Assembly (NCBI GenBank): GCA_019114515.1
Contig: DXFH01000001.1
Location: 124,001 to 188,000 of the forward strand
Direction: 5' to 3'
DNA length: 64,000 nt
Source of the DNA: Candidatus Limosilactobacillus merdigallinarum
GTDB lineage: Bacteria > Bacillota > Bacilli > Lactobacillales > Lactobacillaceae
The translations under genes were made by a program, and so were the position numbers. The notes under the pieces were generated by a model. That model did no database searches. It was not told the origin of the DNA and saw only the letters and a list, made by a program, of their open reading frames with translations. This document shows, piece by piece, positions 8,455-17,951 of this stretch. The number at the start of each line of letters is the position of its first letter. The first letter of the stretch is position 1.

Positions 8455-9182
8455 TTACTGGTTATTAACGGCCTTGTCAGCTTCGTTTACGATTCGTACA
8501 GCATGCAGGGAACGAGGGTAGCCAATGAACGGAACATTTTGCTGGATAACTTTCAGCAAAAATGCTTTACCATTGCCTAACTTAATGTTTGCCTGCGCAT
8601 GAGCTAACAGCTGTGGTTCACAACCGCCCTGAGCAGTGATGTAGCAGAAGGTGATCATTTCACGGTCATTATCACTTAAACCTTTACGGGTGTAGTAATC
8701 ACCAAAACAATTGTCGACCAACACTTATTAATCGTACTCTTCTTGCCAAAATCCTTCATTTGGGGACCAAACAGACGAATCTGTGTTTCTTCACCCTTTG
8801 CCAAACGGTCATCAGGAGTGGTAGTGCTTTGGCCTTCTAATGGCAACTTAATGCCACGGGAAGTAAGAATTTCGTTACTTGCATAAATAAATGGCAGTAC
8901 TCGGCCGAGACCCAAGTAGTCAATTGCTTGGTATATAACTTCTTTAGCTTCGACTGGAGAAACACCATTATCCAGCGCAACCGGCAGCATCAACTTAAAT
9001 TCATCGAGGCATTGCACGCCTAACAAGTAAGTAATTGTAGACAACATTTTAGTCCGATCAGGCAGATCAACATCCGCTTGCACTTCATCAAAGGCAAAAT
9101 TATTCACAATTGCGCTTAACTCGGGATCGGTCTGTGCTAATTGGTTCTGGTGAATTCATTGTGCACTTTCTTTAATTGACAT
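8455..9182 (-). pseudogene. Carboxymuconolactone decarboxylase-family gene, two lesions
   Basis: The intact family product would have two AhpD/CMD-like lobes of about 240 residues. The ATG at 9182 has AGGAGG nine bases upstream and opens MSIKESAQ, then codon 9 (9156-9158) is TGA, in frame with IHQNQLAQTDPELSAIVNNF that follows; TGG was the likely original. A second lesion near 8722-8724 shifts the frame. The first part ends in KKSTINK and the second frame continues LVDNCFGDYYTRKGLSDNDR, so restoring one G (TGGTTGG) would join them. Residual reinitiation at a GTG (9107) or a frameshift product is possible but would be a fragment. The gene keeps its ribosome binding site and terminator, so decay looks recent. 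Confidence 0.85.
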
Positions 9183-9292
9183 CTGAACGACCTCCTAATT
9201 ATTTCTCGTAACTTAATTGTATTCAGCTAAACGATTAATGTAAAAGTACTATTTTAAATTAAAACTCATGCAATTAAGGAATAACTAAATAA

Positions 9293-9310
9293 TACCCCTA
9301 GATAGGGGCA
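9293..9310 (-). terminator. Weak terminator or palindrome after DyP peroxidase
   Basis: CCCCTA and TAGGGG around two bases, followed by TATTATTTA on the minus strand. The stem is short, so this is a tentative call. Confidence 0.4.
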
Positions 9311-9355
9311 TTATCGTGTGAGTGAACATCAATACACAATGTTCAAAACTCTCAA

Positions 9356-10300
9356 TTACTTAAATTCACCGTCACCAATCTTTTCTAACAAGGGACGTGA
9401 TGGAATGAAGAAGAGTTGTCCACCCAGGATGTCGGAGAAGGTCAGGAGGTAGTCGTTCTTTGCCATCATGTTCTGCAACATTAATTTGGTGACTTTCCAA
9501 TAACGAGAATAGCCAATGAAGTAGGTACCGGTATTCCCTGTAGCTGGATCGGAGAACGGTACGTTCATACGAATAATCTTTTGTTCTACTCCGTTGATTT
9601 TTGCTTGAGAAGCAACATTGTGAGCGTTATTAAACTTTTCGCCATCTTCCAGTTCCAAGTCAGAGAATTTCTTTCGGCCTACCGCCTTTTCTTGAGTTTC
9701 CGTTGACAGCTTGTCCCAAATGTCCATATGGTGGCGCCACTTTTGTGCGAAAGCGTAGGACCCATTTTCAAATTCGGGGTCTTCATCACCCACAATGGCA
9801 TAGTCAGCTGCTTCTTCAACCATTGGGTTCTCAGTACCATCGATGAAACCAATGATTGCTCGACCTTCAAAGTAACGGAAGCCCTTCGTTTCATCAACTA
9901 AGTCAGCATAGTCAACTAGGAATGGCCGCAACTGGTTCATCATCTCGTACACAACAGTTTCCCGGTCGGCCCGTAAGTGAATAAAAATGTCGCCTGCAGC
10001 AGCTGGCATCTCATACTTCGGTCCCTTCAGCGTTTCATAGTCTTCCAGTTCTTTAGGCTTGTTAGCATTAGGAAATAGGTAATCCCAAGCCTTACTGGAA
10101 AAGCCTAGTGTAGTTCTTACATGGTCTTCATTTGCCCGGATGCGCATTGAACGAACAATGGCCTGGAAACGACTGACAAACTCTTGAATGCCTGCTTGTT
10201 CCTTAGCTTGGTCCTGTCGCTTTAGCTTAAAGACCTCAAACAAAACATTTTCGCCGGCATCTTTCCACACATCTTGTGCTTCGCTTGGTTTAACTGACAT
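9356..10300 (-). CDS. DyP-type heme peroxidase, 314 aa
   Basis: Cytoplasmic dye-decolourising peroxidase family. The diagnostic GxxDG motif appears as GFIDGTENP near residues 151-159 (distal Asp). A candidate proximal heme His is in NAHNVASQ near 226 and the distal Arg in GYSRYWKV near 268. There is no Tat or Sec signal, so it is not exported like EfeB. Start ATG with AAGGAG. These enzymes use hydrogen peroxide with a heme cofactor. Lactobacilli usually take up heme rather than make it, so activity would depend on supplied heme. Confidence 0.9.
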   Translation of the reverse strand: MSVKPSEAQDVWKDAGENVLFEVFKLKRQDQAKEQAGIQEFVSRFQAIVRSMRIRANEDHVRTTLGFSSKAWDYLFPNANKPKELEDYETLKGPKYEMPAAAGDIFIHLRADRETVVYEMMNQLRPFLVDYADLVDETKGFRYFEGRAIIGFIDGTENPMVEEAADYAIVGDEDPEFENGSYAFAQKWRHHMDIWDKLSTETQEKAVGRKKFSDLELEDGEKFNNAHNVASQAKINGVEQKIIRMNVPFSDPATGNTGTYFIGYSRYWKVTKLMLQNMMAKNDYLLTFSDILGGQLFFIPSRPLLEKIGDGEFK

Positions 10301-10402
10301 AATAATTCTCCTTTCTTATTTGGCTATTACTATGTAAATTGTATCATCAATGGTAGCGCTTATAAAACTATAGAAAAATGAAGTTTGCGAGGCAGAAATA
10401 AA

Positions 10403-10433
10403 AAAACAGCCGCATTCTGACTGCAGCTGTTTA
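10403..10433 (-). terminator. Terminator after glutamine amidotransferase gene
   Basis: Stem AAACAGCCGCA with TGCAGCTGTTT (one bulge), followed by a T-run on the minus strand. Confidence 0.8.
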
Positions 10434-10441
10434 AGTAAAGT

Positions 10442-11113
10442 TTATTTTGCTGAAATAAAATCGAGAATTTTGTACATTACTTCTTGGTTTTCTGCCGGTA
10501 CACCATGATCAATAATGTCTTGACTGGTTTGGTGTAGATCATTATGGTCTAACGGGTATTGACTATCATTAATTGCAATTTCACGGACGTTATCTGCTTC
10601 TGGCTCAAAATGGAATTGCAGACCCACAACGTGATGACCCAGTACAAAGCCTTGGTTCTTCACCAAATCACTGTTGAAGAGTAATTCTGCTTCCTCGGGG
10701 ATTTCAAACATTTCTTCATGCCAGTGTAAGGCTGTAAGCTTTTCTGGCAGCCCCGGAATAACATGCGATTGCAAATACACTGGGGCCCAGCCTACCTCTT
10801 TATGTGGTGCCTTGCCAATTTGATAGCCTAGTGTTTTCACAATCAATTGTGCACCATAGCATGCGCCAAAAATGGGCTTGTTATCCGCCAAAAGTTGACT
10901 AACCAACTTGCGCTCTTCCTTGATCCACGGCAGGTCATCATTTGGGCTCATTGGGCCACCTAGAATAACTAACATATCAGTTTCATCCGCACTCGGTAAA
11001 TGACCAAAGCGGTAAGGATGATAAATATACATTTCATGATGGTGCAACTGGGACCAGCGGTGAATATAACCCGGTCCTTCATTGGGCGTGTGTTGCAAAA
11101 CGTTTATTCTCAT
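10442..11113 (-). CDS. Class I glutamine amidotransferase-like protein, 223 aa
   Basis: Stand-alone GATase1 domain. The nucleophile elbow GACYGAQLI places Cys near residue 92. GLQFHFEPE near 163-171 supplies the His-x-Glu pair. MLVILGGPMSPND near 48 is the oxyanion-strand region. Proteins of this type (GuaA-like amidotransferase family) hydrolyse glutamine or related gamma-glutamyl bonds, and the acceptor is unknown. Start ATG with GGAGAGGA. It has its own promoter next to repeat element B and a terminator downstream, so it is monocistronic. Confidence 0.85.
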   Translation of the reverse strand: MRINVLQHTPNEGPGYIHRWSQLHHHEMYIYHPYRFGHLPSADETDMLVILGGPMSPNDDLPWIKEERKLVSQLLADNKPIFGACYGAQLIVKTLGYQIGKAPHKEVGWAPVYLQSHVIPGLPEKLTALHWHEEMFEIPEEAELLFNSDLVKNQGFVLGHHVVGLQFHFEPEADNVREIAINDSQYPLDHNDLHQTSQDIIDHGVPAENQEVMYKILDFISAK

Positions 11114-11178
11114 GATAAATCCTCTCCATCAACGGCAATGTTAATGCGGTATCGCCTGCAAGTACCAATGATAGGCAA

Positions 11179-11208
11179 ATTATACCATCTGCTTTGCCTT
11201 ATCTTCAA
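11179..11208 (-). promoter_or_regulatory. Promoter of the amidotransferase gene
   Basis: The minus strand has TTGAAG, 18 bases and TATAAT with a TG one base before the -10 box (extended -10). The -10 lies about 65 bases upstream of the ATG. Confidence 0.65.
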
Positions 11209-11222
11209 AATGAACCTTGGTC

Positions 11223-11376
11223 ATTAACACTTGTGACGCCCTTTTCGGTCTGGATCGCGGTGGCCATCACTTGAAGACCGTCGTTGCCGGTCTTCAAACT
11301 GAGGCTACGACTAAGTATTACCATGCTAAGTCGAATTTTACCACTGAGACCGCCGAGCTTTCACAAGTTATTAAAT
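11223..11376. repeat. Intergenic inverted-repeat element B
   Basis: The 332-base gap between the amidotransferase and the disulfide oxidoreductase holds the promoter at 11179-11208 and this element. Ends: 11223-11263 (ACTTGTGA, then CGGTCTGGATCGCGGTGG) against the complement of 11341-11376 (ACTTGTGA, then CGGTCTCAGTGG). Inside is a hairpin TGAAGACCG with CGGTCTTCA (11271-11297). It shares CGGTCTGGATCGC with element E and CTCAGTGG with element A. No ORF. Confidence 0.65.
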
Positions 11377-11445
11377 TAAAATAACAAGACTTTCCCAGCT
11401 TATCCTTTTATATCTAAGATATTCGTCATTTCTAATCTGTAGATC

Positions 11446-12768
11446 TTAAAGCACGCTGCCAATCGTGTCACCGATTGCCGGGTACGCATTAATCACTGCC
11501 TGATTGAATTGATCACCGGTAATATGCAGGCCGATAATTGGCGCTAACACATTAATCTCATTAGCGGCCTCATCGCCAACAGCACTTGCACCGACTAGTT
11601 GGCTATCCTTAAATACCAGGGTTGCATTAGCTGATTGGTCATTTTGCCCCGCATACAAGCTGCCGCCTGCTAATGGTACTTTCTTAACCTGGTAATCACC
11701 ATTATCAGCCACATCATCCGGATTAACTCCTGCTAATGCTATCTCGGGGAAGGTAAAGACCGTTGTCGCAATTGTCGGATAATGAATTGACAAATTACTT
11801 CCCTGCGTTAACTGCTTAAGCAGGTAACTAGCCTCAAATTCAGCCACTGGCGTCAATTTAGGTTCCTTGCGGCTCACCACGTCACCGACAGCGTAAACAC
11901 CCTTTTGATTGGTCTGCAAATGATCATTAACTTTAATACCCTGCCGATCGTAGTCAATGCCAGCTTTGTCCAGGTGCAGACGCTCTACATTAGGCACCCG
12001 TCCTGAAGCGTCAACAACATAGTCGCTAGCAACTTCTCCTTGATCAGTCGTGACGATATAAGCACCGGCATTCTGCTGAATCGCCTGCACGTGAGTATTG
12101 AAGCTGAAATAAATGCCCCGTTTCTGCATTGCGGCAACGACTGTATCCACATCGGCCTGAGCAAAGCCACGCAGGGCACGATCCGAGCGGACCAGCATTG
12201 TTACTTGTGCACCGGCAGCTGATAATAAGGTCGCCATTTCCATCGCCACGTAACCCGCACCAATGATGGCCACTCGCTTTGGTAACTGCGTCAGTGATAA
12301 TACGTCCGTACTGGTATGAGTAAATTCACTGCCTGGCACAGCTAAATGATGCGGATGTTGACCAGTTGCAATAACGATATGCTCAGCCTGATATTGATGG
12401 TCGTTCACTGTAATCGTCCGTGAGTCCAGAAATTGTGCAAAGCCAGCCTCTAGATCATGGTGCTTGGCGATGATTTCTTTGGTTTCTGCTGGCCAGGGAT
12501 TGAACCGCTTCAGCTTCGTTTGCATTAACTGGCCCCAGTCGAGCTTGGCTGGTTTACTAATACCACGCCCTGCCAGCTGTTGCGATTGTAAAGCATTCCT
12601 CACGGCACCTTCTAGGAAAATTTTTGGCTCACAACCGTAATTGGGGCAGGCACCACCAAATTCTTTGCCCTCAACCACTAATACTTGCTGGTTGGTTTTT
12701 GCTAACAAGTTGGACAGACGATAGGCTGCCGGGCCAGAGCCAATCAAAATGTAATCATATTTTTTCAT
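11446..12768 (-). CDS. Glutathione-reductase-like FAD disulfide oxidoreductase, 440 aa
   Basis: Flavoprotein of the pyridine nucleotide-disulfide oxidoreductase fold. The FAD motif is GSGPAAYRLS (residues 9-18), and the redox pair is in GGACPNYGCEPK (about 38-49, Cys-x4-Cys as in glutathione and mercuric reductases). The NAD(P) motif is GAGYVAME near 170 and the second FAD motif is GVYAVGDV near 292. The C-terminus is unusual: the standard HxHPTxSE catalytic segment is replaced by INAYPAIGDTIG, so the usual His-Glu base is missing. The electron acceptor is therefore uncertain. Start ATG with AAGGAG. It is followed at 40 bases by the GNAT gene reading into it from upstream. Confidence 0.85.
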   Translation of the reverse strand: MKKYDYILIGSGPAAYRLSNLLAKTNQQVLVVEGKEFGGACPNYGCEPKIFLEGAVRNALQSQQLAGRGISKPAKLDWGQLMQTKLKRFNPWPAETKEIIAKHHDLEAGFAQFLDSRTITVNDHQYQAEHIVIATGQHPHHLAVPGSEFTHTSTDVLSLTQLPKRVAIIGAGYVAMEMATLLSAAGAQVTMLVRSDRALRGFAQADVDTVVAAMQKRGIYFSFNTHVQAIQQNAGAYIVTTDQGEVASDYVVDASGRVPNVERLHLDKAGIDYDRQGIKVNDHLQTNQKGVYAVGDVVSRKEPKLTPVAEFEASYLLKQLTQGSNLSIHYPTIATTVFTFPEIALAGVNPDDVADNGDYQVKKVPLAGGSLYAGQNDQSANATLVFKDSQLVGASAVGDEAANEINVLAPIIGLHITGDQFNQAVINAYPAIGDTIGSVL

Positions 12769-12807
12769 GAAGATTCTCCTTATTGCCTGCTGTAAATGTT
12801 CATCAAA

Positions 12808-13296
12808 TTAAAGCTTTTTCACTAACGAGTACCAGGTTTCATCGGCATGACTGGAATCCGAGACCCGCGTCTTGTGGTAACCATTATGTTCATAGAAAGG
12901 CACATTTTTAGCCAGTGAATCCAAGGAGACGCTTTGCCGACCAGCTGCTTTCGCTTCCTTTGCCAACGCCGTCAAAAGTTTGCTACCGATACCATGACCA
13001 CGGTATGCGGGGGCGGTCGCAATTGACAAAACCAACTGATTACCACCAATCGGCAGGTTATCTGGTGTATGGACGTACATATCATCGGTGACATATTGTG
13101 CCTCCACTGCCGGCCCAACAATGAAGCCTACTACTTTGCCGCCGACTTTAGCGACTAGAAACGTATCTGTTAGCTTTTTGATCCGTTCTCGGTAGGCTGC
13201 CGGCGTCCCCGCCTCTTCTGGCGTAAAGCCGTGCTGTTCAATTCGCACAACGGCCTCTAAATCGGCAGGTGTCACATGTTCAATCTTTATATCCAT
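12808..13296 (-). CDS. GNAT-family N-acetyltransferase, 162 aa
   Basis: Acetyl-CoA-dependent acetyltransferase fold. The acetyl-CoA loop is visible as ATAPAYRGHGIGSKLL (R/Q-x-x-G-x-G/A) near residues 92-107, followed by YEHNGYHKT in the last strand region near 142-150. Start at the ATG of 13296 (MDIKIEHVTP) is preferred; six upstream codons are also open. It lies just upstream of the disulfide oxidoreductase on the same strand and may be cotranscribed. Substrate unknown. Confidence 0.82.
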   Translation of the reverse strand: MDIKIEHVTPADLEAVVRIEQHGFTPEEAGTPAAYRERIKKLTDTFLVAKVGGKVVGFIVGPAVEAQYVTDDMYVHTPDNLPIGGNQLVLSIATAPAYRGHGIGSKLLTALAKEAKAAGRQSVSLDSLAKNVPFYEHNGYHKTRVSDSSHADETWYSLVKKL

Positions 13297-13429
13297 TCGA
13301 TCAACCCCATTCATTGACTATTTGTCTCGAAGCTTACTGCATGACCTGATCCACTGCAAGTTAAACGAATTATATACAACAAAGATTCCCGTGTCGTTAT
13401 ACAAAAAGCGAACACTGGAATCCATTATT

Positions 13430-14213
13430 CTATTTACCCCACAAGAAATTATTAATCCGGTTAGAAACCTTTTGATTCTCATGTAAATTACTGTGAGTAT
13501 ATTGTTTACCCTTATACATCTCAAATTGGTAGCTTTTCGGCCGGTCACCCAGCATTTCTTTTACTGATTTTGATGCTGCATTGGGGATTCGACCATCGAA
13601 CCCTTATCACCAGCGATATTAAGCACTTTAGCATGCGGATAGGTGTCTTTTAGCTAACCCAAATTGCCAGTAATACTTGAAGGCAGAGTGCCGCCTTGTC
13701 TAGACCAGCCCGTCAGGCCACCAGCTAATACGGCCTGCTTTTTCAAAACAGGTGCACCCGCCTGCGTACCGTACCTAGCGACATACGAGAAAGCATCCAT
13801 GTTACCCATTGAGTGAGCTACTAGGTTATAACTCTTAATACCATCCCGCTTTTGCAGCGCCTGGATAACATTATTAATGTACCGGGCTCCTTCATTCATG
13901 TCAGTCTGCCGGTTGTTCTCTAGATTAACTTCCACAATTGGATTGCGTTTACCCTTAATTGATGGGCCGCTTATCCTTACATTCCCATCATTATCAACAC
14001 GGGCTAGTACCACTGTGGAGGTGATATTGTTGAAACGTGCACGCATCACCATCGTCTCTTCAGCATGGTAGCTGCTGCCATAGCCGTGGATAAAGATCGT
14101 CGTCGTGGAGTTAACCCAGTGCGAACTCTTTTGACTCATAAAGCCATAACTGCTGATCAACAACCTGATCAATGCTGCTAAAAGAGCCGGAAAAGCGCCA
14201 TTTTTTTCATCAT
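13430..14213 (-). pseudogene. Secreted alpha/beta hydrolase (DUF915-like), multiply mutated
   Basis: Relict of a DUF915-type serine hydrolase. Visible are TIFIHGYGSS (oxyanion strand) and the nucleophile in VAHSMGNMDAF. Lesion 1: the ATG at 14213, well placed 6 bases after GAGGTG, reads MMKKMALFRLF then stop, while the hydrophobic signal-like segment LLAALIRLLISSYGFM lies in the next frame. One extra A in the A7 tract would fuse them. Lesion 2: TAG at 13654-13656 where CAG is likely. Lesion 3: a one-base loss near 13595; beyond it another frame reads SKSVKEMLGDRPKSYQF to LHENQKVSNRINNFLWGK, which aligns with the second hydrolase. Twelve bases after the flavodoxin gene, so once an operon. Confidence 0.8.
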
Positions 14214-14225
14214 CAATCACCTCGT

Positions 14226-14708
14226 CTAAAAGTTGAGGCCTGCAAGCCACTTGTCAGCTTGGGCAGGTGAATTTAATACTGTCCCTTCAAGCAAATGAAC
14301 GTCGTAGTGATTTTGCTCTACGGCACGTTGAAGGTAACTTTGGCACCGACTGTAGTCTGATCCGTCAGAGATCGCAAAACCTGTCAGATTATTGCCATTT
14401 AAGTCTAACTTATCAATCACATCACTAATCATCCGCGGCGGAATCCCCCACCAAATCGGGTGCGCAATAATAACATTGTCGTAATTGATCAAGTCAGGGA
14501 AATCATCCTTAACTTCGACGCGTGAATCATGCTGATGCTGCTCAATAGAGGTTCGCGAATTCTTATCATGCCAGTTTAAATCTGCCTGCGAGTAAGGCTG
14601 AACTGGATGAATTGCTTGAATGTCTGCTCCCAATTTTTCAGCAACTTCCTTAGCCATCTTTTCCGTCGTACCAGTTGCCGAATAATAAAGGATTAACGTC
14701 TTTGCCAT
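14226..14708 (-). CDS. Flavodoxin-like protein, 160 aa
   Basis: FMN-binding flavodoxin fold of the flavodoxin_4 type. The phosphate loop is YYSATGTTEKMA (residues 8-19, S/TxTGxT), with HPIWWGIPPRM near 86-96 contacting the flavin. Such proteins are often quinone or flavin reductases. Start ATG with GGGAGG. It sits between two decayed hydrolase genes, reading in the same direction. No lesion is seen in it, so it may be the only working gene left in this small operon. Confidence 0.85.
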   Translation of the reverse strand: MAKTLILYYSATGTTEKMAKEVAEKLGADIQAIHPVQPYSQADLNWHDKNSRTSIEQHQHDSRVEVKDDFPDLINYDNVIIAHPIWWGIPPRMISDVIDKLDLNGNNLTGFAISDGSDYSRCQSYLQRAVEQNHYDVHLLEGTVLNSPAQADKWLAGLNF

Positions 14709-14857
14709 TAGTAATTCCTCCCTTTAGTGCGATAACACAAACTCGTTTTGATTATTTTAATTTCATCGTACAAAAAAGGGAATTCAAAAGGCTTATTTTT
14801 TACAAAAAGTAAGTCAACCTACTCGCCGGAGATTAATTGTGTATAAATGATTTTTGG

Positions 14858-15500
14858 TTATTTCTCCCACAGGAACTTAATTAATTCACGGTTAACCTGG
14901 TCATTGTGGTGGAGCTTGCTATGCTGCCCTTTTCTACCACGAATTTCGACTTCACGATAGGATTTGGCCCTTCCGGCCACCAAGTAATTAAGCGACTTAG
15001 CGGAGTTAACTGGCACATCACCATCGGAGTGGCTGCCGTCTTGCAGGTCACCATAAATATTAAACACAGCTGTATTTCGCGGTAATGTCTTGCGTAATCT
15101 TAGTAAATCCCAATACGAGGAATCCATTTTGTTAGGTTTACCTGTCCTGGAATTAATTTTGACGTTCATCATCTTCTTTTCCCATACGCCACCGTCATAA
15201 TGACCGGCAATGGCTACTAGGTGCGCCACTTGCGGCAGCTTTTGATTATTAACCTTGTCATTTATGCAATTAATGATCTCCAAGTTACCCATGGAATGCC
15301 CGACAAGATTAATTTGTGCGTAATGATGCTGGTGTTCTAAGGCAACAACCACATCCTTAAGGTAGTTTGCCCCATGATGGTAGCTTTCTTTATAACCACC
15401 TAAAGTGTTATCTTCCAGATTAACTTCAATGATGGGGTTAGTGGCATGAGCTGGAATTGAGCGGTTAAAGGTCACTTTCCCCTTTTTACTAACATCCGCA
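14858..15500 (-). pseudogene. 5'-truncated alpha/beta hydrolase (DUF915-like), second copy
   Basis: Paralogue of the hydrolase at 13430. The surviving part has the nucleophile elbow VGHSMGN, the acidic loop IYGDLQDGSHSDGDVP and the His segment GQHSKLHHN. The signal peptide and the first strand with the HG oxyanion motif are absent. The open frame begins at a poor GTG (15475); just upstream, the codons for ADVSKKGK sit in another frame, and one added G (AAGGTGACC) would join them. Beyond 15500 similarity ends next to the guaA terminator, so about 70 N-terminal residues were deleted. The truncated protein could not be exported or fully folded. Confidence 0.75.
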
Positions 15501-15510
15501 TAAAAAATAA

Positions 15511-15545
15511 AAGGAACTACGTTAATTAAAATTACGTAGTTCCTT
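15511..15545 (-). terminator. guaA terminator
   Basis: A perfect 12-bp stem AAGGAACTACGT with ACGTAGTTCCTT, followed by a TTATTTTTTAT run on the minus strand. Confidence 0.9.
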
Positions 15546-15591
15546 TGTTTTGCTATATAATTGTTGCTATATCCGTATTCGTTTTATAACA

Positions 15592-17145
15592 TCATTCATA
15601 TTCGATCGTCGACGGCGGCTTACTCGTGACATCATAAAGGATACGGTTAACGTGATCGACTTCGTTTACGATCCGCACTGAGATCTTCTGCAGAACGTCC
15701 CAAGGAATCTTAGCGAAGTCCGCCGTCATTCCATCAATGGACGTAACGGCCCGAATGCAGACAGCATAATCATAGGTACGGTTGTCACCCATGACACCAA
15801 CGGAACGAATGCCTGGCAAAACAGTGAAGTATTGCCAAATCTTCTGGTCTAAGCCCGCCTTAGCAATTTCTTCTCGCAGGATAGCATCGGAGTCACGCAC
15901 AATCTGCAGCTTTTCCGGAGTGATCTCACCAATGACCCGAATACCCAGACCTGGACCTGGGAACGGTTGCCGCCATACTAATTCATGCGGAATGCCTAAC
16001 TTCTCACCCAGTTCACGGGTTTCATCCTTGAAGAGACTCCGCAGTGGTTCGATCAGCTTGAAACCAAGCTTATTTGGCAGACCACCAACATTATGGTGGG
16101 ACTTGATAGTCTTAGCGGTGTCCGTTCCGGATTCAATGACGTCAGTATACAGGGTACCTTGTGCCAAGAATTCCGCATCCTTGATCTTCTGGGCTTCTTC
16201 ATGGAAGACGTTGACGAATTCGGCACCAATAATCTTCCGTTTCTTTTCTGGGTCGGTAACTCCCTTCAGTTTGCTCAAGAAGCGTTGGGAAGCGTCAACT
16301 TTGATGATATTAACACCAAGATCACGGTTCAGTGCGTTCATGACTTGATCAGCTTCGTTCTTCCGCAACAGCCCGTGGTCAACAAAGATACAAGTTAACT
16401 GGTCACCAATCGCTTTGTGCAGCAGAACGGCAGTCACGCTGGAATCAACCCCGCCGGAAAGGCCTAGGATAACCTTTTTATCGCCAACTTCTTCGCGAAT
16501 GTGTTCCACCTGCATGTCAATGAAGTCATCCATTGACCAGTTTGCCTTAGCGCCACAGACGTCAAAAGCAAAACGCTTCAAAATATCCAAACCGTATTCA
16601 GTGTTGCGCACTTCGGTATGGAACTGCAGGCCATAGATCTTGCGCTTGTAATCTGCAATGGCGGCAATTGGACAGTTCTTGCTGGTAGCGACTACCTTGA
16701 CACCTTCTGGTGCCTTCGTTACCCGGTCACCATGGCTCATCCAAACGTACTGTTTACGTGGCAGCCCTTTAAATAAGGTGGCATTCTCATCCGTCACTTC
16801 AATGTCGGCACGGCCATACTCGGAATCATCCGCGCCTTCGACCTTGCCGCCAAGGTTATATGACATTAATTGCATCCCGTAACAAATGCCCAAGATCGGG
16901 ATACCCAATTTATAAATATCCTGATCAACCGTAAAGGCACCTTTGTCGTACACGGAATTTGGTCCACCAGAGAAGATGATACCTTTCGGGTGCATCTTTT
17001 TAATCTCAGCAGCACTGATCTTATGCGACTTCAATTCGGAATAAATGCCAAAGTCCCGAATTCGCCGTGTAATCAATTGGTTATATTGACTACCAAAGTC
17101 CAGGACGATGATCTTATCGAATTGGTCCAGGTTCGCTTTTGCCAC
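15592..17145 (-). CDS. guaA: GMP synthase (glutamine-hydrolysing), 517 aa
   Basis: Converts XMP, glutamine and ATP to GMP. The N-terminal GATase1 domain has Cys in GICYGMQLM near residue 90 and His-Glu in LQFHTEV near 178. The ATP pyrophosphatase P-loop LSGGVDSSV lies near 226, and the C-terminal dimerisation domain ends in [17 protein letters not shown]. Length 517 is standard. I chose the GTG at 17145 ([20 protein letters not shown]) because AGGAG lies eight bases before it and family members begin MAK; a GTG three codons earlier is in frame. Divergent from the alarmone synthetase gene. Confidence 0.97.
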   Translation of the reverse strand: MAKANLDQFDKIIVLDFGSQYNQLITRRIRDFGIYSELKSHKISAAEIKKMHPKGIIFSGGPNSVYDKGAFTVDQDIYKLGIPILGICYGMQLMSYNLGGKVEGADDSEYGRADIEVTDENATLFKGLPRKQYVWMSHGDRVTKAPEGVKVVATSKNCPIAAIADYKRKIYGLQFHTEVRNTEYGLDILKRFAFDVCGAKANWSMDDFIDMQVEHIREEVGDKKVILGLSGGVDSSVTAVLLHKAIGDQLTCIFVDHGLLRKNEADQVMNALNRDLGVNIIKVDASQRFLSKLKGVTDPEKKRKIIGAEFVNVFHEEAQKIKDAEFLAQGTLYTDVIESGTDTAKTIKSHHNVGGLPNKLGFKLIEPLRSLFKDETRELGEKLGIPHELVWRQPFPGPGLGIRVIGEITPEKLQIVRDSDAILREEIAKAGLDQKIWQYFTVLPGIRSVGVMGDNRTYDYAVCIRAVTSIDGMTADFAKIPWDVLQKISVRIVNEVDHVNRILYDVTSKPPSTIEYE

Positions 17146-17328
17146 TCTTCCCACTCCTTTATTATGAACTAAAATCAGTCAAACTAAGACTATTGTACGG
17201 TTGTTCATCAGGCAGGTCAATTCCTCATTTGAGCTATTATAATTCTTGACTTTTGTTAAAATAATATGGAAACAGTTACCGATTAACCGAACCTGTTATA
17301 AAGTTAATCAACTAAAGGAGCTTGTTTT

Positions 17329-17940
17329 ATGGATATTTATGGAAAATACGCTGATTCATTAACTTCCATTACGCATGAGGTGGAAGACCACATTAGAGAC
17401 CTTAACCAACAAACAGTGGCAGCTGGCGAGCCTAAATTGTACGAACATTTAATTGGTCGGGTTAAAGGCAACGATAGCATGATTGAAAAATGCCACCGTA
17501 AAGGTTACCCAGTTACTACTGAATCAGCATTGCGGAAGTGTCATGACGCAATCGGTATCCGCATTGTCTGCAATTTCATCGACGATATCGACCGTAACCT
17601 GCAGCTACTGCGTGATGCTGACTGGTGCACAGTAGTGAAAGAAAAAGACTATATCAAGAACGCTAAGCCCAATGGCTACCGAAGCTACCACCTGATTTTA
17701 GATGTTACTACACCCTACGAAGACATCGAAGGACATAATCCTGGCCACTACTTCGTTGAAATTCAGCTCCGGACCATCGCCATGGATTCTTGGGCCAGTC
17801 TGGAACACGAAATGAAGTACAAGCATAACTTAAAGAATCCGGAACGTATCGGTCGTGAATTAAAACGGTGTGCGGAAGAGTTGGCATCATGCGACGTTGA
17901 AATGCAAACTATTCGCCAACTGATCCACGAAAGCAACTAG
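17329..17940 (+). CDS. Small alarmone synthetase (RelP/RelQ-type (p)ppGpp synthetase), 203 aa
   Basis: Single-domain RelA/SpoT synthetase that makes (p)ppGpp from GTP/GDP and ATP. The ATP-binding strand is GRVKGNDSMIEKC near residue 43, DAIGIRIVC near 74, the G-loop KDYIKNAKPNGYRSYH near 106-121, and catalytic Glu in EIQLRT near 140, followed by MDSWASLEHEMKYKHN. There is no hydrolase domain or TGS/ACT regulatory part. AAGGAG before the ATG. The response regulator gene starts 11 bases after the stop, so the three genes form an operon like relPRS of Streptococcus mutans. The KDYIKN and MDSWASLEH wording leans to RelP. Confidence 0.92.
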   Translation: MDIYGKYADSLTSITHEVEDHIRDLNQQTVAAGEPKLYEHLIGRVKGNDSMIEKCHRKGYPVTTESALRKCHDAIGIRIVCNFIDDIDRNLQLLRDADWCTVVKEKDYIKNAKPNGYRSYHLILDVTTPYEDIEGHNPGHYFVEIQLRTIAMDSWASLEHEMKYKHNLKNPERIGRELKRCAEELASCDVEMQTIRQLIHESN

Positions 17941-17951
17941 GAGGAATTATC

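Noticed and set aside
13318-13548. 76-residue open frame as a gene
   Set aside because: It overlaps the out-of-frame tail of the hydrolase relict, has no ribosome binding site and no gene-like product.
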